Assembly: GCA_947452365.1 (NCBI GenBank)
Contig: CANGCO010000006.1
Location: 1 to 64,000 of the forward strand
Direction of reading: 5' to 3'
From: Caulobacteraceae bacterium
Lineage (GTDB): Bacteria; Pseudomonadota; Alphaproteobacteria; Caulobacterales; Caulobacteraceae
DNA: 64,000 nucleotides
The notes under the pieces are model-generated. The model had not been told where the DNA came from. It saw only the letters and a program-made list of their open reading frames with translations, and ran no database searches. Positions 19,120-28,552 of this stretch are shown piece by piece (the stretch's first letter is position 1; each line of letters starts with the position of its first letter). The position numbers were made by a program, and so were the translations under genes.

Positions 19120-20885
19120 TGCAGCTCGGCCAGGGGGGTGGATGACAGCTTGCCATCGGGGCCAATCACGGTCTTGACCGCGGGCCCACGTGCTTCGGTG
19201 GGAGCGACACATAGATCGACAAATAGCGGCGGCCTATCCGGCGATAGGGTGTCCAGCATGGCTTCAAGGGCCGGATAGCTATCGACCCGCGCATAGTCCA
19301 GATTGAAGGCTGCCGCTATGCGCTGATAATCGGGAATAAACACGCCAGATGCGCGCCCCGCCCCGCCGGCTGATCCAAAATGGCGCATTTGCGAGGCCAG
19401 GATCGACGCGTATCCGTCATTATTAAGGACCAACAGGACAAGGCCCTTGGGGGCATAGTGCGCCAAGGTGGCGAGTTCCTGCAGGTTCAGCATCAAGCCG
19501 CCATCGGCTTCGATGCAGACGACTTGGCGGTCGGTGCCAAAGGCGGCCCCAAGGGCCTGGGGCAATCCCAATCCCATGGCCCCAAGCGAGGCCCCGAAAA
19601 AGCAGCGGCTGTTCTGGGCGGGGGCAAAGAAGCGCAAAAAGGTCTCTACCGCTTGTCCAGATCCGGTAGTGACAAACATTTTGTCTTCGGACCAGGGCGA
19701 TAGACATTGTGCTAGGCCATAGACATTGAAAATGCCGGTGTTCAAACGCTGGCGCTCATCGCCCAAATACGCGGCCCGCAGTTCAGAGCAGGTCTTGACC
19801 CAATCTTGATGGCCTCGCGTCTCGCCCATCGCCTGCATGGCCAAGGGCAGGGCGCTCAAATTGGCCAATACGGATCGACTATTGAGAATATCGGCAAATT
19901 TCTGCAATTCATGAGGATCGACATCGACAAAAACCCGCTCGGCCTGGCCGCCAAATTCAAGCCTTTGAAAGGCGGTGGTGCCAAGATCGAGCCTAGCGCC
20001 GAGGAATAGGATACGGTCGGCGCGGCCGAGGATCTGGTTTGCCGAAATTGGTGCTAGACCACCCGGCGCGCCAAAGTTCAGAGCATGGTCCCCCGGCAGA
20101 ATGTCTTGAGATAGCCAAGAAAACACAGCTGGCAGGCCTTGAGCGATGACAAGGGATCGCACCGCCTCGGCGACCCCTGCGATCCGGCAGCCATTACCGA
20201 CATAGACTAGGGGCCGTTCACCGGTCAGCAACCAGGTCAGAGCGTCCGTTAGGGCCTGAGCATCGGATGGAGATGTCCGATCTGTTTTGAGGCGGTCCCT
20301 GATCGCCTGCACGCCCCGCTGCAGATCATCCGCCGTATAGTGGAACGGCACGTTTTGGATATTGAGCGGGATTTCCACAAAGACGGGCCCGGGCCGACCG
20401 GTCAGGGCCTGGGCATAGGACTCGACCAATTGATCTTGAAAGTCTAAGGCCGACAAGCGCAAAAACCGTTTAACACAGGGCGAAATCAGGTCCTCAGACC
20501 GGACCTCTTGGGGCCCGTGGGTGCGGCAACCCAAGCGGTCAATATCAGCCGTCTTGACCTGTCCGGCCAGCACGATCAGGGGCGCAGAATCCCCATAGGC
20601 GGAACACAGGCTGGTAATGGTATTGGTCGCGCCCGGGCCAGAGGTTACGACCGCAAGGCCGGGCACCTGAAAGTTCTTGGCCTTTGCATACCCTTCCGCC
20701 CCCGCAACACAGGCCTGCTCGTGCTGATTATAGACGGCGCGAAGGTCTAAATGTGTGGCAACTGCCCGGTTCAGATACATGGCCATACCGCCCGTAAGCG
20801 TAAAGGCCACCCGAGCGCCTAGCGCAGCGGCTAGGTCAACGGCATAGCTGGCTATATTGCACTCGGTCAGATCGCGACTAAACAT
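19113..20885 (-). CDS. thiamine diphosphate-dependent enzyme (acetolactate synthase-like; YerE-like candidate)
   Basis: ATG at 20885. YNQHEQACVAGAEGYAKAKN (catalytic Glu), VTSGPGATNTITSLCSAYGDSAPLIVLAGQ, ThDP-binding EADGGLMLNLQELATLAHYAPKGLVLLVLNNDGYASI. Confidence 0.85.
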   Translation of the reverse strand: MFSRDLTECNIASYAVDLAAALGARVAFTLTGGMAMYLNRAVATHLDLRAVYNQHEQACVAGAEGYAKAKNFQVPGLAVVTSGPGATNTITSLCSAYGDSAPLIVLAGQVKTADIDRLGCRTHGPQEVRSEDLISPCVKRFLRLSALDFQDQLVESYAQALTGRPGPVFVEIPLNIQNVPFHYTADDLQRGVQAIRDRLKTDRTSPSDAQALTDALTWLLTGERPLVYVGNGCRIAGVAEAVRSLVIAQGLPAVFSWLSQDILPGDHALNFGAPGGLAPISANQILGRADRILFLGARLDLGTTAFQRLEFGGQAERVFVDVDPHELQKFADILNSRSVLANLSALPLAMQAMGETRGHQDWVKTCSELRAAYLGDERQRLNTGIFNVYGLAQCLSPWSEDKMFVTTGSGQAVETFLRFFAPAQNSRCFFGASLGAMGLGLPQALGAAFGTDRQVVCIEADGGLMLNLQELATLAHYAPKGLVLLVLNNDGYASILASQMRHFGSAGGAGRASGVFIPDYQRIAAAFNLDYARVDSYPALEAMLDTLSPDRPPLFVDLCVAPTEARGPAVKTVIGPDGKLSSTPLAELQW

Positions 20886-21039
20886 GACAAGAACCAATCT
20901 TGGCTCGAATAAATTAAGCTTGGGCGACAAGGCCCGGACAATTGACCGTTTGCTGACGACTGGCGCGCACGACTCAGGTGTAAGCCCTAAAACACTTACC
21001 CAAAAATGCAAAAAATATATAGCAGGCCATAATTGTGAA

Positions 21040-21999
21040 TTAGGGCGCCTGGAAGGCTTTTAAAATGGACCTTTCAGCGATGTGTGCCTCGGTTAGAAAA
21101 ATATAGTTGGTTTCGAGTGTGTCCTCATCCACCGCTGTGATTGGACGGGCCCCTTCCTTGCCGATGCCAAAGCAGGCATATCCGTGTTGCGACAACAGGG
21201 CGATAATGTCGTTGGGGTGGTAGCCGAAGGCCCTTGACCATTTTCTCAATACTTCCAACAAGAGCACGGGCCGATCGTGTGAAAGCAGATGTGAGGCGCC
21301 CTGCATAACCATCAGCTCCGCCCCCTCGACATCGCACTTTACGATATCAATCTTGTCGGCGGCCTGTTCGGCGAGAAATGTGTCTATGGTTGTCACACTG
21401 CAGACCTGCTGCTCGGAAGCCCAATCGGGGTGCAGATCAATCATCGATGCCGCCGCCGCCGCCGACTTGGGCACACTGAAACAAAGTTCACCCAGCCGAT
21501 CACTGGCCCCGAGATTGAAGGCCCGGATCACGTCCGATAGATCGTTTAAGGCAATATTCTGCGCCAATACTTCAAATGTGCGTTTGACGGGCTCTAGGGC
21601 ATAAATGCGCCGATCGTGAGGGTTTAGTACGGCGGCGATGTGAAGCGAAAACCAGCCAATATTGGCACCTATGTCTAAAAATCGGCTTTTGCCGCGCGCC
21701 AGGGCAAGCATAAGGGCAGTCTCATTGGGCTCGTAAGCGCCCATAGCAAAAACAGCGCTTGGCGCGGCACCCCAATCATCCGTTTGCCAGACCATGCGAA
21801 CTCCGGAAGCAAGGGTTTGATAAATGCGGTCGGCCTCGATTACGATGTTGCGAATGTCAGAACCATCCAGAGCGTATTGAACGGCTTTCAGGATCGCTGA
21901 CTTGTGGCTGGCCGCCTCAATCAGTTTTTCCCGGTCGAGGGTGCCTTGATGGAATTTTTTGCGAAGAAGCGCCAAGGTTTGCTGCTCTGACATTATCAT
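21040..21999 (-). CDS. FkbM family methyltransferase
   Basis: FLDIGANIGWFSLHIAAVLNP, YALEPVKRTFEVLAQNIALND, IDIVKCDVEGAELMVMQGA. Confidence 0.88.
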   Translation of the reverse strand: MIMSEQQTLALLRKKFHQGTLDREKLIEAASHKSAILKAVQYALDGSDIRNIVIEADRIYQTLASGVRMVWQTDDWGAAPSAVFAMGAYEPNETALMLALARGKSRFLDIGANIGWFSLHIAAVLNPHDRRIYALEPVKRTFEVLAQNIALNDLSDVIRAFNLGASDRLGELCFSVPKSAAAAASMIDLHPDWASEQQVCSVTTIDTFLAEQAADKIDIVKCDVEGAELMVMQGASHLLSHDRPVLLLEVLRKWSRAFGYHPNDIIALLSQHGYACFGIGKEGARPITAVDEDTLETNYIFLTEAHIAERSILKAFQAP

Positions 22000-22082
22000 G
22001 TGCTTTTTTGTAAAAACTGCTGATCTAGACGTTTTGGCGGCTCGGTCCGGTGTGGGTTTGGTCGGGCTTATCTGCCTCGGCC

Positions 22083-23027
22083 CTAGACCTTGTTGACACA
22101 ATTGGCCTTGAGCCGTGCCGCGCCGCTCGCATCAAGATCTTGCCGGGTAGCGCTCAAGCTCAAAGGGCCCTGAAGCGTGGCATTAACCTGGTCAATGCCG
22201 GCTGAAACGCCGGGTTTTCGCGCAAAAAGATAGCGCAGGGACAGGCGCTCATTGTCGGCGGCATCGGGCTGGGTGCCGTGCAGGGTGCAGGCATGCCAGA
22301 CTGCGGCAAACCCGGCCTTGCCCATAAGCTGTCTTTGCGGCGTGTGAACCCGCCCGCCACGTCCATCGCTATATTCCCACCCGTCCCCATCACGGGTCAG
22401 GTCGTGCGGAAACAGGGTGCCGCCCAATTTGTGGCTCTCTTCGAGCAGGAACAAGGGCGCGTCATGTGGGCCGACATCATGCAAATAGACATAGAGCGTG
22501 ACGAAATCGGCCTCGCGATCCTTGTAATCGATCAGGTCTTGATGAAAATCGATGCCATAGAAATAGGTGATGTCGCGAAACTGAGGCTTGATATAGGCCC
22601 CCAGATTATTGACCGGATTACCTGCGATCCGGGCCTTTAGCCAGGCCGGGACAATGCCGGCTGGCACCCCGCAAATCAGCTTTTTCAGCAAGATTTCGTA
22701 GCCCTCGCCAAGCAGGCTCGTCATAGCCGACACAATGGCTGGGTCTTGTTCGACAAAGGCTAGATCGGCCTCGAACTGTTCGAGCAGGTTGCGCCCGGGT
22801 TGGGGATTAACGCCGATATATTGCGGGTTGGCATCAAATTCTGCCTCGGACAGGAACAGGTCTTCACCAAAGGTCCGCAAGTGCCGGATCTTGTCTAACA
22901 GACGCCCAGCCGATGCGGCGTCAAGATCGCCGTCAAAATGATGATGGCCAAAGGCAATAAAGTCATGGATGATGGGATGTTGTTCATCCACGCGCAGTTT
23001 ATGAGCCTGCATAGCAAATACCTCCAT
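22083..23027 (-). CDS. phytanoyl-CoA dioxygenase (PhyH) family protein
   Basis: DITYFYGIDFHQDLIDYKDREADFVTLYVYLHDVGPHDAPLFLLEESHKLG...HACTLHGTQP (HxD...H iron triad). Confidence 0.82.
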   Translation of the reverse strand: MEVFAMQAHKLRVDEQHPIIHDFIAFGHHHFDGDLDAASAGRLLDKIRHLRTFGEDLFLSEAEFDANPQYIGVNPQPGRNLLEQFEADLAFVEQDPAIVSAMTSLLGEGYEILLKKLICGVPAGIVPAWLKARIAGNPVNNLGAYIKPQFRDITYFYGIDFHQDLIDYKDREADFVTLYVYLHDVGPHDAPLFLLEESHKLGGTLFPHDLTRDGDGWEYSDGRGGRVHTPQRQLMGKAGFAAVWHACTLHGTQPDAADNERLSLRYLFARKPGVSAGIDQVNATLQGPLSLSATRQDLDASGAARLKANCVNKV

Positions 23028-23181
23028 AATCCGATCTACAAAATGCGCGATTCGGTTAATGAAGGTTCGATAATACCTATTTTGGCGGCCGCTATGCCTA
23101 TTTTATGAAGATATATTATTCTATTTGTATAAAAGTCAGTCCGCCAATTTTAGGACAGGCAGCCCGAACGAGGTTGGCGCG

Positions 23182-24240
23182 CTAGACAATGGCGTTCGAT
23201 AAGGTGCCCAAGTGATCGACCACGATCGTGACCTGATCGCCCTTTTGCAAATAGGTGCGCTTGGCCAGATTGCGGGCAATATAGGCCTCGATGACTTGGG
23301 CCAGCAGGGGTTTTTTGCGGCCTCCCAACAACCAGTTCAAGACACCGCGCAAGCGGTCACCGCCGGGTACACCTTGAAAGATCGTCCCGGCGGGGGTTCC
23401 GGCCATGATCAGGGTACGGGGCGGTATCTCGCCGGCGTTGGAAAAGGCAAGCCTAGCCGTGCCCTCACGCCAGGCCCAGGTCGCATCGCGCTTGGCCCTA
23501 GCCTGGTTGAGGATTTCATCCAGATCCCAAATCCAGTCCGTAACCGGCCCTGATTGCCGCACACGGCCATTGACCGATAATTGCAGGTCAAGGTCCCTAA
23601 CAAAGGTTTTCAGATCGCGCGCTACAACAAACATATCCCCGACCGGCAGGAAGCCTGGCCCGCTCTTGCCGGTGGTAAAGCCCTTGCCCGATTGTGGATC
23701 CTTCAGATCGACATGGCGCATTAGTGCGGCGCGGTCGGTGACGTCATTGCCAAGGATCAAGCCGCCCTGAACCGGTGCTTCTAGGCCAAGCGGTTTTAGG
23801 ACAATGAGACATAACTCCACCTCATAATCGAGCAAGCCGTCGGTCATCGGAATATCGGCGCGTGGACCGGTTGGCGTGACATATTTGGGAAACAAGAAGG
23901 GCCGGATCTGGACCGCTGATTCCTTGGCGTGTTCGGGATAATTGGTGCCAACGGCGATGTGCTCTGAGGTCAGGTCGACGGGCTGATCAAGGTCGCAGGC
24001 AGCAACCGTGATTGGGGTCTTGGCCGCCGTGATGACCGCTTGCAGGGCCTCATAGCCCAGCCGATTGACCAGATCGATCGGGTCTTCGCTCGGGTCAGAT
24101 TTCAGCGCGGTTAGATCAATGCCCGAGACGACGTCCTGATCATAGGCGGTCACGGCCAGAATCTGTCCGCCCTTGGCCGGTAACAGCCTGGCAAAGCTCA
24201 GGGCCTGATCGAGGGGAGCAATCTTGACGGTGTTTGTCAT
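23182..24240 (-). CDS. fumarylacetoacetate hydrolase family protein
   Basis: VGTNYPEHAKES...LDYEVELCLIVLKPL...GNDVTDRAALMRHVDL...GTPAGTIFQGVPGGDRLRG. Confidence 0.82.
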   Translation of the reverse strand: MTNTVKIAPLDQALSFARLLPAKGGQILAVTAYDQDVVSGIDLTALKSDPSEDPIDLVNRLGYEALQAVITAAKTPITVAACDLDQPVDLTSEHIAVGTNYPEHAKESAVQIRPFLFPKYVTPTGPRADIPMTDGLLDYEVELCLIVLKPLGLEAPVQGGLILGNDVTDRAALMRHVDLKDPQSGKGFTTGKSGPGFLPVGDMFVVARDLKTFVRDLDLQLSVNGRVRQSGPVTDWIWDLDEILNQARAKRDATWAWREGTARLAFSNAGEIPPRTLIMAGTPAGTIFQGVPGGDRLRGVLNWLLGGRKKPLLAQVIEAYIARNLAKRTYLQKGDQVTIVVDHLGTLSNAIV

Positions 24241-24249
24241 GACGTGATC

Positions 24250-25029
24250 CTAGACCAGACCGCGATAGGAGCCGCCGTCCATTTGTAATTGCTGACCCGA
24301 AATAAACCCGGCCTGGGCGCTGCACAAATAGGCGCAGGCATCGCCAAATTCGCTGGGCTGGCCAAAACGCTTGGCGGCGATGGAATTGGCGATTTCCTCG
24401 CGCGCCTGTTCATAAGTGATGTTTTTCATCGCCACCATGAGCCGGGCCATCTGCTGTTGGCGCTCTGTATCGAACCGCTCGGGCAAAAGGCTATTAATGG
24501 TAACATTATCCGCCGCTACCTCTGGCGCGAGGGCCTTGCAGGCTGCGGTCAGGCCGGTGCGGGCGGCGGTGGACAGGCCCATGGGTGCGGCCGGTGACTT
24601 GACCATGGCACTGGTAATATTGACGATCCGGCCAAATTTGCGCGCCTGCATGCCCGGTAGGACACCGCGGATCAGCATCAGGGCGGGCAACATATTGGCA
24701 TTAATCGCACCGAGCCATGCGGCCTCGTCCCAATTGGCAAAATAGCCCGGCGGTGGGCCGGAATTATTATTAACCAGAATATCGACCTCGCCTGCCTCAG
24801 CCAGCAGGCTGGCGCGGCCTTGGGTCTCGCCAAGATCAGCGACCAGGGCATGGACCGTTGCGCCAGTGTCCTTGGCGATCTGGGCGCGAGCAGCCTCAAG
24901 CTTTTCGCCGTCGCGGCCATTAATCATGACCTCGGCCCCCTCGCGCGCCAAAGAAAAGGCGCAGGCATAGCCAAGGCCTTGGGATGAGGCGCAAACCAGG
25001 GCGCGGCGGCCCTTAAGACCCAAATCCAT
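24250..25029 (-). CDS. SDR family oxidoreductase
   Basis: RRALVCASSQGLGYACAFSLAREGAEVMINGRD, ILVNNNSGPP, C-terminal ISGQQLQMDGGSYRG. Confidence 0.85.
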   Translation of the reverse strand: MDLGLKGRRALVCASSQGLGYACAFSLAREGAEVMINGRDGEKLEAARAQIAKDTGATVHALVADLGETQGRASLLAEAGEVDILVNNNSGPPPGYFANWDEAAWLGAINANMLPALMLIRGVLPGMQARKFGRIVNITSAMVKSPAAPMGLSTAARTGLTAACKALAPEVAADNVTINSLLPERFDTERQQQMARLMVAMKNITYEQAREEIANSIAAKRFGQPSEFGDACAYLCSAQAGFISGQQLQMDGGSYRGLV

Positions 25030-26693
25030 TAGGCAACTCCTTGCAGGTCGAGGCCAAGAAAGGCGCTCACGGCCTGGCTGGCAGATTGAAGATCAGAGGG
25101 GGCATCGCCCTTGGCTAGGGCCAGTATATGGCCGTCCGGGCGGACGATCACGGCACCTTGCACGCCGAGACCCATGCGGTCGGCCCAGGATTGGCCGTCT
25201 AAGGAGAAATCTTGGTTTTCGATCTTAAGGCTAAGCGGCGCAGCACAGTCTAGAGCCGACCAGCCCGTGCCGTTCGCCCCCGCAATCACGGTCAGGCCAT
25301 GTGGATTGATCAGGTCTAGGATGGAACGCCCATCGCTCAGGGCCAGATGCGGCAGGCGCGCGCCGACCACGCATTTGGGGGTAAATTCACTGATTGGCAG
25401 GCTGTCATCGGCGCTCAATGTTCCGCCATAGGCATAGCCCAGTTGCAGACGCAGGCTGTCAAAATGGTCCTTTTGGAAAGCCACCGCCGCCTGAATGGCG
25501 GGCTGTGCTTCTGGGTCGTTTAGGCGCTGATAAAAGGTTCCGGCTGTGACGGTGCGGTCAGGGCCATAGCCAAGCGCGTCGAACATCATCTGCAGACGGA
25601 AGGCATTGGCAAGGCTCTGGCCCATATTGGTCTGGGCAATAATGCGCCGCTCGTCCTCATAGGATTTTAAAAGGACGGGCCCCGCCCATCCGGCCTCAAC
25701 CGCGGCAATCTTCCAGACCAGATTATCGATATCAGCAAGGCCAGTATTGAGGCCAAGCCCCCCTGTGGGCGGGAAGTGGTGGCCAGAATCCCCCGCTAGA
25801 AAGACACGGCCGTCTTGATAGCGTTCCGCCAAGAGAGCCGACATTTTCCAGCCGCGCACGCCCTTGATCTTTAGGTCGGGCACCGCTGCGCCGACGGCCG
25901 AGGTGATCGCGGCCTGGCAATGGGCCTCGTCAAACTCCGCCTCGCTGGCATCGGGGCTGCAAGGATGCATCAGGACCCAGGTCTTGCCGATATCATAGGC
26001 GATAAGTGTGCCATTAATCCCCGGGCCAAACAGGAAATAGAGGATCCCAGGCTTGTCTGCGACCACATGGCGAAGATCGGCTTCAAAATGGATCATCATG
26101 TGGTTGGCAATGCCCTCTGGCCCTTCCAGACCAATGCCGAGGGCCTTGCGCACGGCGCTATTGGCCCCGTCGCAAGCGATCAGATAGCGGCTGCGGACCG
26201 TGACGGTTTCGCCTGTGCCCCGGTCCACTAGGGTGGAGATAACCCCTTGGTTCGACGACTGACAGCCCTGCCATTCCAGGCCCCGGCGAAACGCGATCAG
26301 GGGCTGGGCCGCGACCGCGCGTTCCACCACCTGTTCGAATTTGGGCTGTTCAATATTGATCAAGGGCCAGGGCGTCACGGCGCGCACGGCCTCGTCCTGT
26401 CTTTCATAAGCGATCGAGCCTATCGGGTTATGGCTCAAGGTCTCGACCATGCGCACATAAGCCCCCTCATGGGCGGGGGTGGCGACCGCGTGAATCTGGT
26501 CCATGGCAAGACCTGCCGCTGCGCAGATTTCCAGTGAACGCGGATTAAGCGCATGGGCCTTTGGCGCCTCCAGTCGCTGGACGTGCTTTTCTGCCACTAG
26601 GCTTTGAATACCGCGTTGGGCCAGCAATTGTGCGCCGAGCAGACCGACAGGGCCTCCGCCAACAATCAAGACCGGGACATCAATCTCGCTCAT
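25029..26693 (-). CDS. FAD-dependent aromatic hydroxylase/monooxygenase
   Basis: VPVLIVGGGPVGLLGAQLLAQRGI, LIACDGANSAVRKALGI, RVFLAGDSGHHFPPTGGLGLNTGLADIDNLVWK. Confidence 0.88.
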   Translation of the reverse strand: MSEIDVPVLIVGGGPVGLLGAQLLAQRGIQSLVAEKHVQRLEAPKAHALNPRSLEICAAAGLAMDQIHAVATPAHEGAYVRMVETLSHNPIGSIAYERQDEAVRAVTPWPLINIEQPKFEQVVERAVAAQPLIAFRRGLEWQGCQSSNQGVISTLVDRGTGETVTVRSRYLIACDGANSAVRKALGIGLEGPEGIANHMMIHFEADLRHVVADKPGILYFLFGPGINGTLIAYDIGKTWVLMHPCSPDASEAEFDEAHCQAAITSAVGAAVPDLKIKGVRGWKMSALLAERYQDGRVFLAGDSGHHFPPTGGLGLNTGLADIDNLVWKIAAVEAGWAGPVLLKSYEDERRIIAQTNMGQSLANAFRLQMMFDALGYGPDRTVTAGTFYQRLNDPEAQPAIQAAVAFQKDHFDSLRLQLGYAYGGTLSADDSLPISEFTPKCVVGARLPHLALSDGRSILDLINPHGLTVIAGANGTGWSALDCAAPLSLKIENQDFSLDGQSWADRMGLGVQGAVIVRPDGHILALAKGDAPSDLQSASQAVSAFLGLDLQGVA

Positions 26694-26752
26694 AAAAGGT
26701 CTCACCCTGCTTTTGTGGGCCCGATACGGACGCGCCCTGTCTGCAGGGTTCA

Positions 26753-26766
26753 TCCCATAAATGGGA
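26753..26766. promoter_or_regulatory. candidate TetR-family operator
   Basis: Perfect inverted repeat TCCCAT-AA-ATGGGA in the divergent intergenic region between the monooxygenase and tetR-like genes. Confidence 0.45.
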
Positions 26767-26820
26767 GGTTTGTCAATTTTAAAAATGGTCCTAGACTAAG
26801 GCCCTGTTGGAGACCACGCC

Positions 26821-27510
26821 TTGCTAGCCACCGGACTTTTTTCGAACGAGGCCCGCAATCTGGGCAAGAGCGCGCGCACGCGGGCTAGGCTGATGGATGC
26901 CGCGGTCGAACTGTTTGCGCGCGATGGCTTTAAGGCAGCCTCGGTTAATGAGATTGCCAAGCTGGCCGAGATGGCCAATGGCACATTCTATGTGCATTTT
27001 CGCGATAAGCGCGAGATTGTTCAGGCGGTTACGCTGGGCATTGCCCAGGAATTGGCGCGCCAGCTGGATGAGGCCATGGTGGATATCGATGATGCCGTCG
27101 AGCGCGTATCCATGGCGACCCGAAGGTTTCTGGATCTGGCCTTAACATCGCCCGATTGGGGCCGGGCCTTTTTCCGCGCGGCCTGGGCGTTTCGCGATCT
27201 GCGCGAAAACATGCTGTCCTTTTTGCGCGCCGATCTTGAGCGTGGCCGCGATCAGGGGGCTTTTACGGTCGAGATCGATGATGTCCTGATCGATACCTTT
27301 GCCTCCATGATTATGGGGGCCCTGTTTGGCCGCCTCGCCGGAGACTTTGGGCCTGAAGCGGGCGCGCGCGTGGCCGAGCTGCAATTGCGCATGCTGGGTG
27401 TGCCGCCCCAGCGGGCTCATGCCGTGGCCAACCGTCAATTGCCAGAACTGCGCCTAACCATCGCAGCCTTGCCCAAGCAGCTTAAACCAGACCCAGTGCC
27501 TAGCCGTTGA
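26821..27510 (+). CDS. TetR/AcrR family transcriptional regulator
   Basis: TTG start. ARLMDAAVELFARDGFKAASVNEIAKLAEMANGTFYVHFRDKREI. Confidence 0.88.
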   Translation: MLATGLFSNEARNLGKSARTRARLMDAAVELFARDGFKAASVNEIAKLAEMANGTFYVHFRDKREIVQAVTLGIAQELARQLDEAMVDIDDAVERVSMATRRFLDLALTSPDWGRAFFRAAWAFRDLRENMLSFLRADLERGRDQGAFTVEIDDVLIDTFASMIMGALFGRLAGDFGPEAGARVAELQLRMLGVPPQRAHAVANRQLPELRLTIAALPKQLKPDPVPSR

Positions 27511-27585
27511 CGCCCGCCGTCTAATCGCCCAAACCTTAGGATCAAGTTTGCAAATCCGCCCCGCACGCTTTTCTGGAGCCCGATC

Positions 27586-28455
27586 ATGACCGATATGCCT
27601 GTCTATACGCCGCCCACGGTTTGGAGCTGGAACAAGGAAAATGGCGGCCGGTTCGCCAATATCAACCGCCCGATTGCAGGCGCGACGCATGAAAAGGACC
27701 TACCCGTCGGTCGCCATCCGATGCAGCTCTATTCGCTGGCCACGCCCAATGGCGTTAAGGTCACGGTCATGCTCGAAGAGCTGTTGGCGCTTGGCCATAG
27801 CGGCGCTGAATATGATGCCTGGCTGATCAAGATTAATGAGGGCGACCAGTTCAGTAGCGGCTTTGTCGCGGCCAATCCCAATTCCAAGATCCCGGCCCTG
27901 ATGGACCATAGCGGCAAGACCCCAATCCGGGTGTTTGAGTCCGGGGCCATATTGATGCATCTGGCCGAAAAATTTGGCGAATTTTTGCCAACCGAGACGG
28001 CGGCCCGGGCTGAATGCCTGTCCTGGCTGTTTTGGCAAATGGGCAGCGCTCCCTATCTGGGCGGCGGCTTTGGCCATTTTTATGCCTATGCACCGTTCAA
28101 GATTGAATATGCCATCGACCGCTTTGCCATGGAGGTGAAGCGCCAATTGGACGTGCTCGACAAGCATCTGGCCGACCACAAGTATCTGGCGGGCGATGAC
28201 TATACGATTGCCGACATGGCGGTCTGGCCCTGGTATGGCGGCATGGCGAAGGGCCTATTGTATGAGGGTGGCGAGTTCCTGCAGGTCCAGGAATACAAGA
28301 ACCTGATCCGCTGGACCGACGCGATTGGCGAGCGTCCAGCCGTCAAGCGCGGTCGCATGGTCAATCGCCCGTTTGGCGACCCAGCTAGCCAGCTACATGA
28401 GCGCCACGAGGCCAGCGATTTCGATACCAAGACCCAGGACAAGATTGGCCAATAG
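27586..28455 (+). CDS. yghU: glutathione S-transferase family protein, YghU-type
   Basis: PPTVWSWNKENGGRFANINRPIAGATHEKDLPVGRHPMQLYSLATPNGVKVTVMLEEL, full-length YghU-like. Confidence 0.9.
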   Translation: MTDMPVYTPPTVWSWNKENGGRFANINRPIAGATHEKDLPVGRHPMQLYSLATPNGVKVTVMLEELLALGHSGAEYDAWLIKINEGDQFSSGFVAANPNSKIPALMDHSGKTPIRVFESGAILMHLAEKFGEFLPTETAARAECLSWLFWQMGSAPYLGGGFGHFYAYAPFKIEYAIDRFAMEVKRQLDVLDKHLADHKYLAGDDYTIADMAVWPWYGGMAKGLLYEGGEFLQVQEYKNLIRWTDAIGERPAVKRGRMVNRPFGDPASQLHERHEASDFDTKTQDKIGQ

Positions 28456-28552
28456 GCCCCCTAGCCTGTCCCAAGGCCTAGCGGTTTGGCACAGGCAAAA
28501 TCCTGTGCCATTCTGGCTGCCGAAACTTTGGTTAGATCAAAAAGGGACGGGC

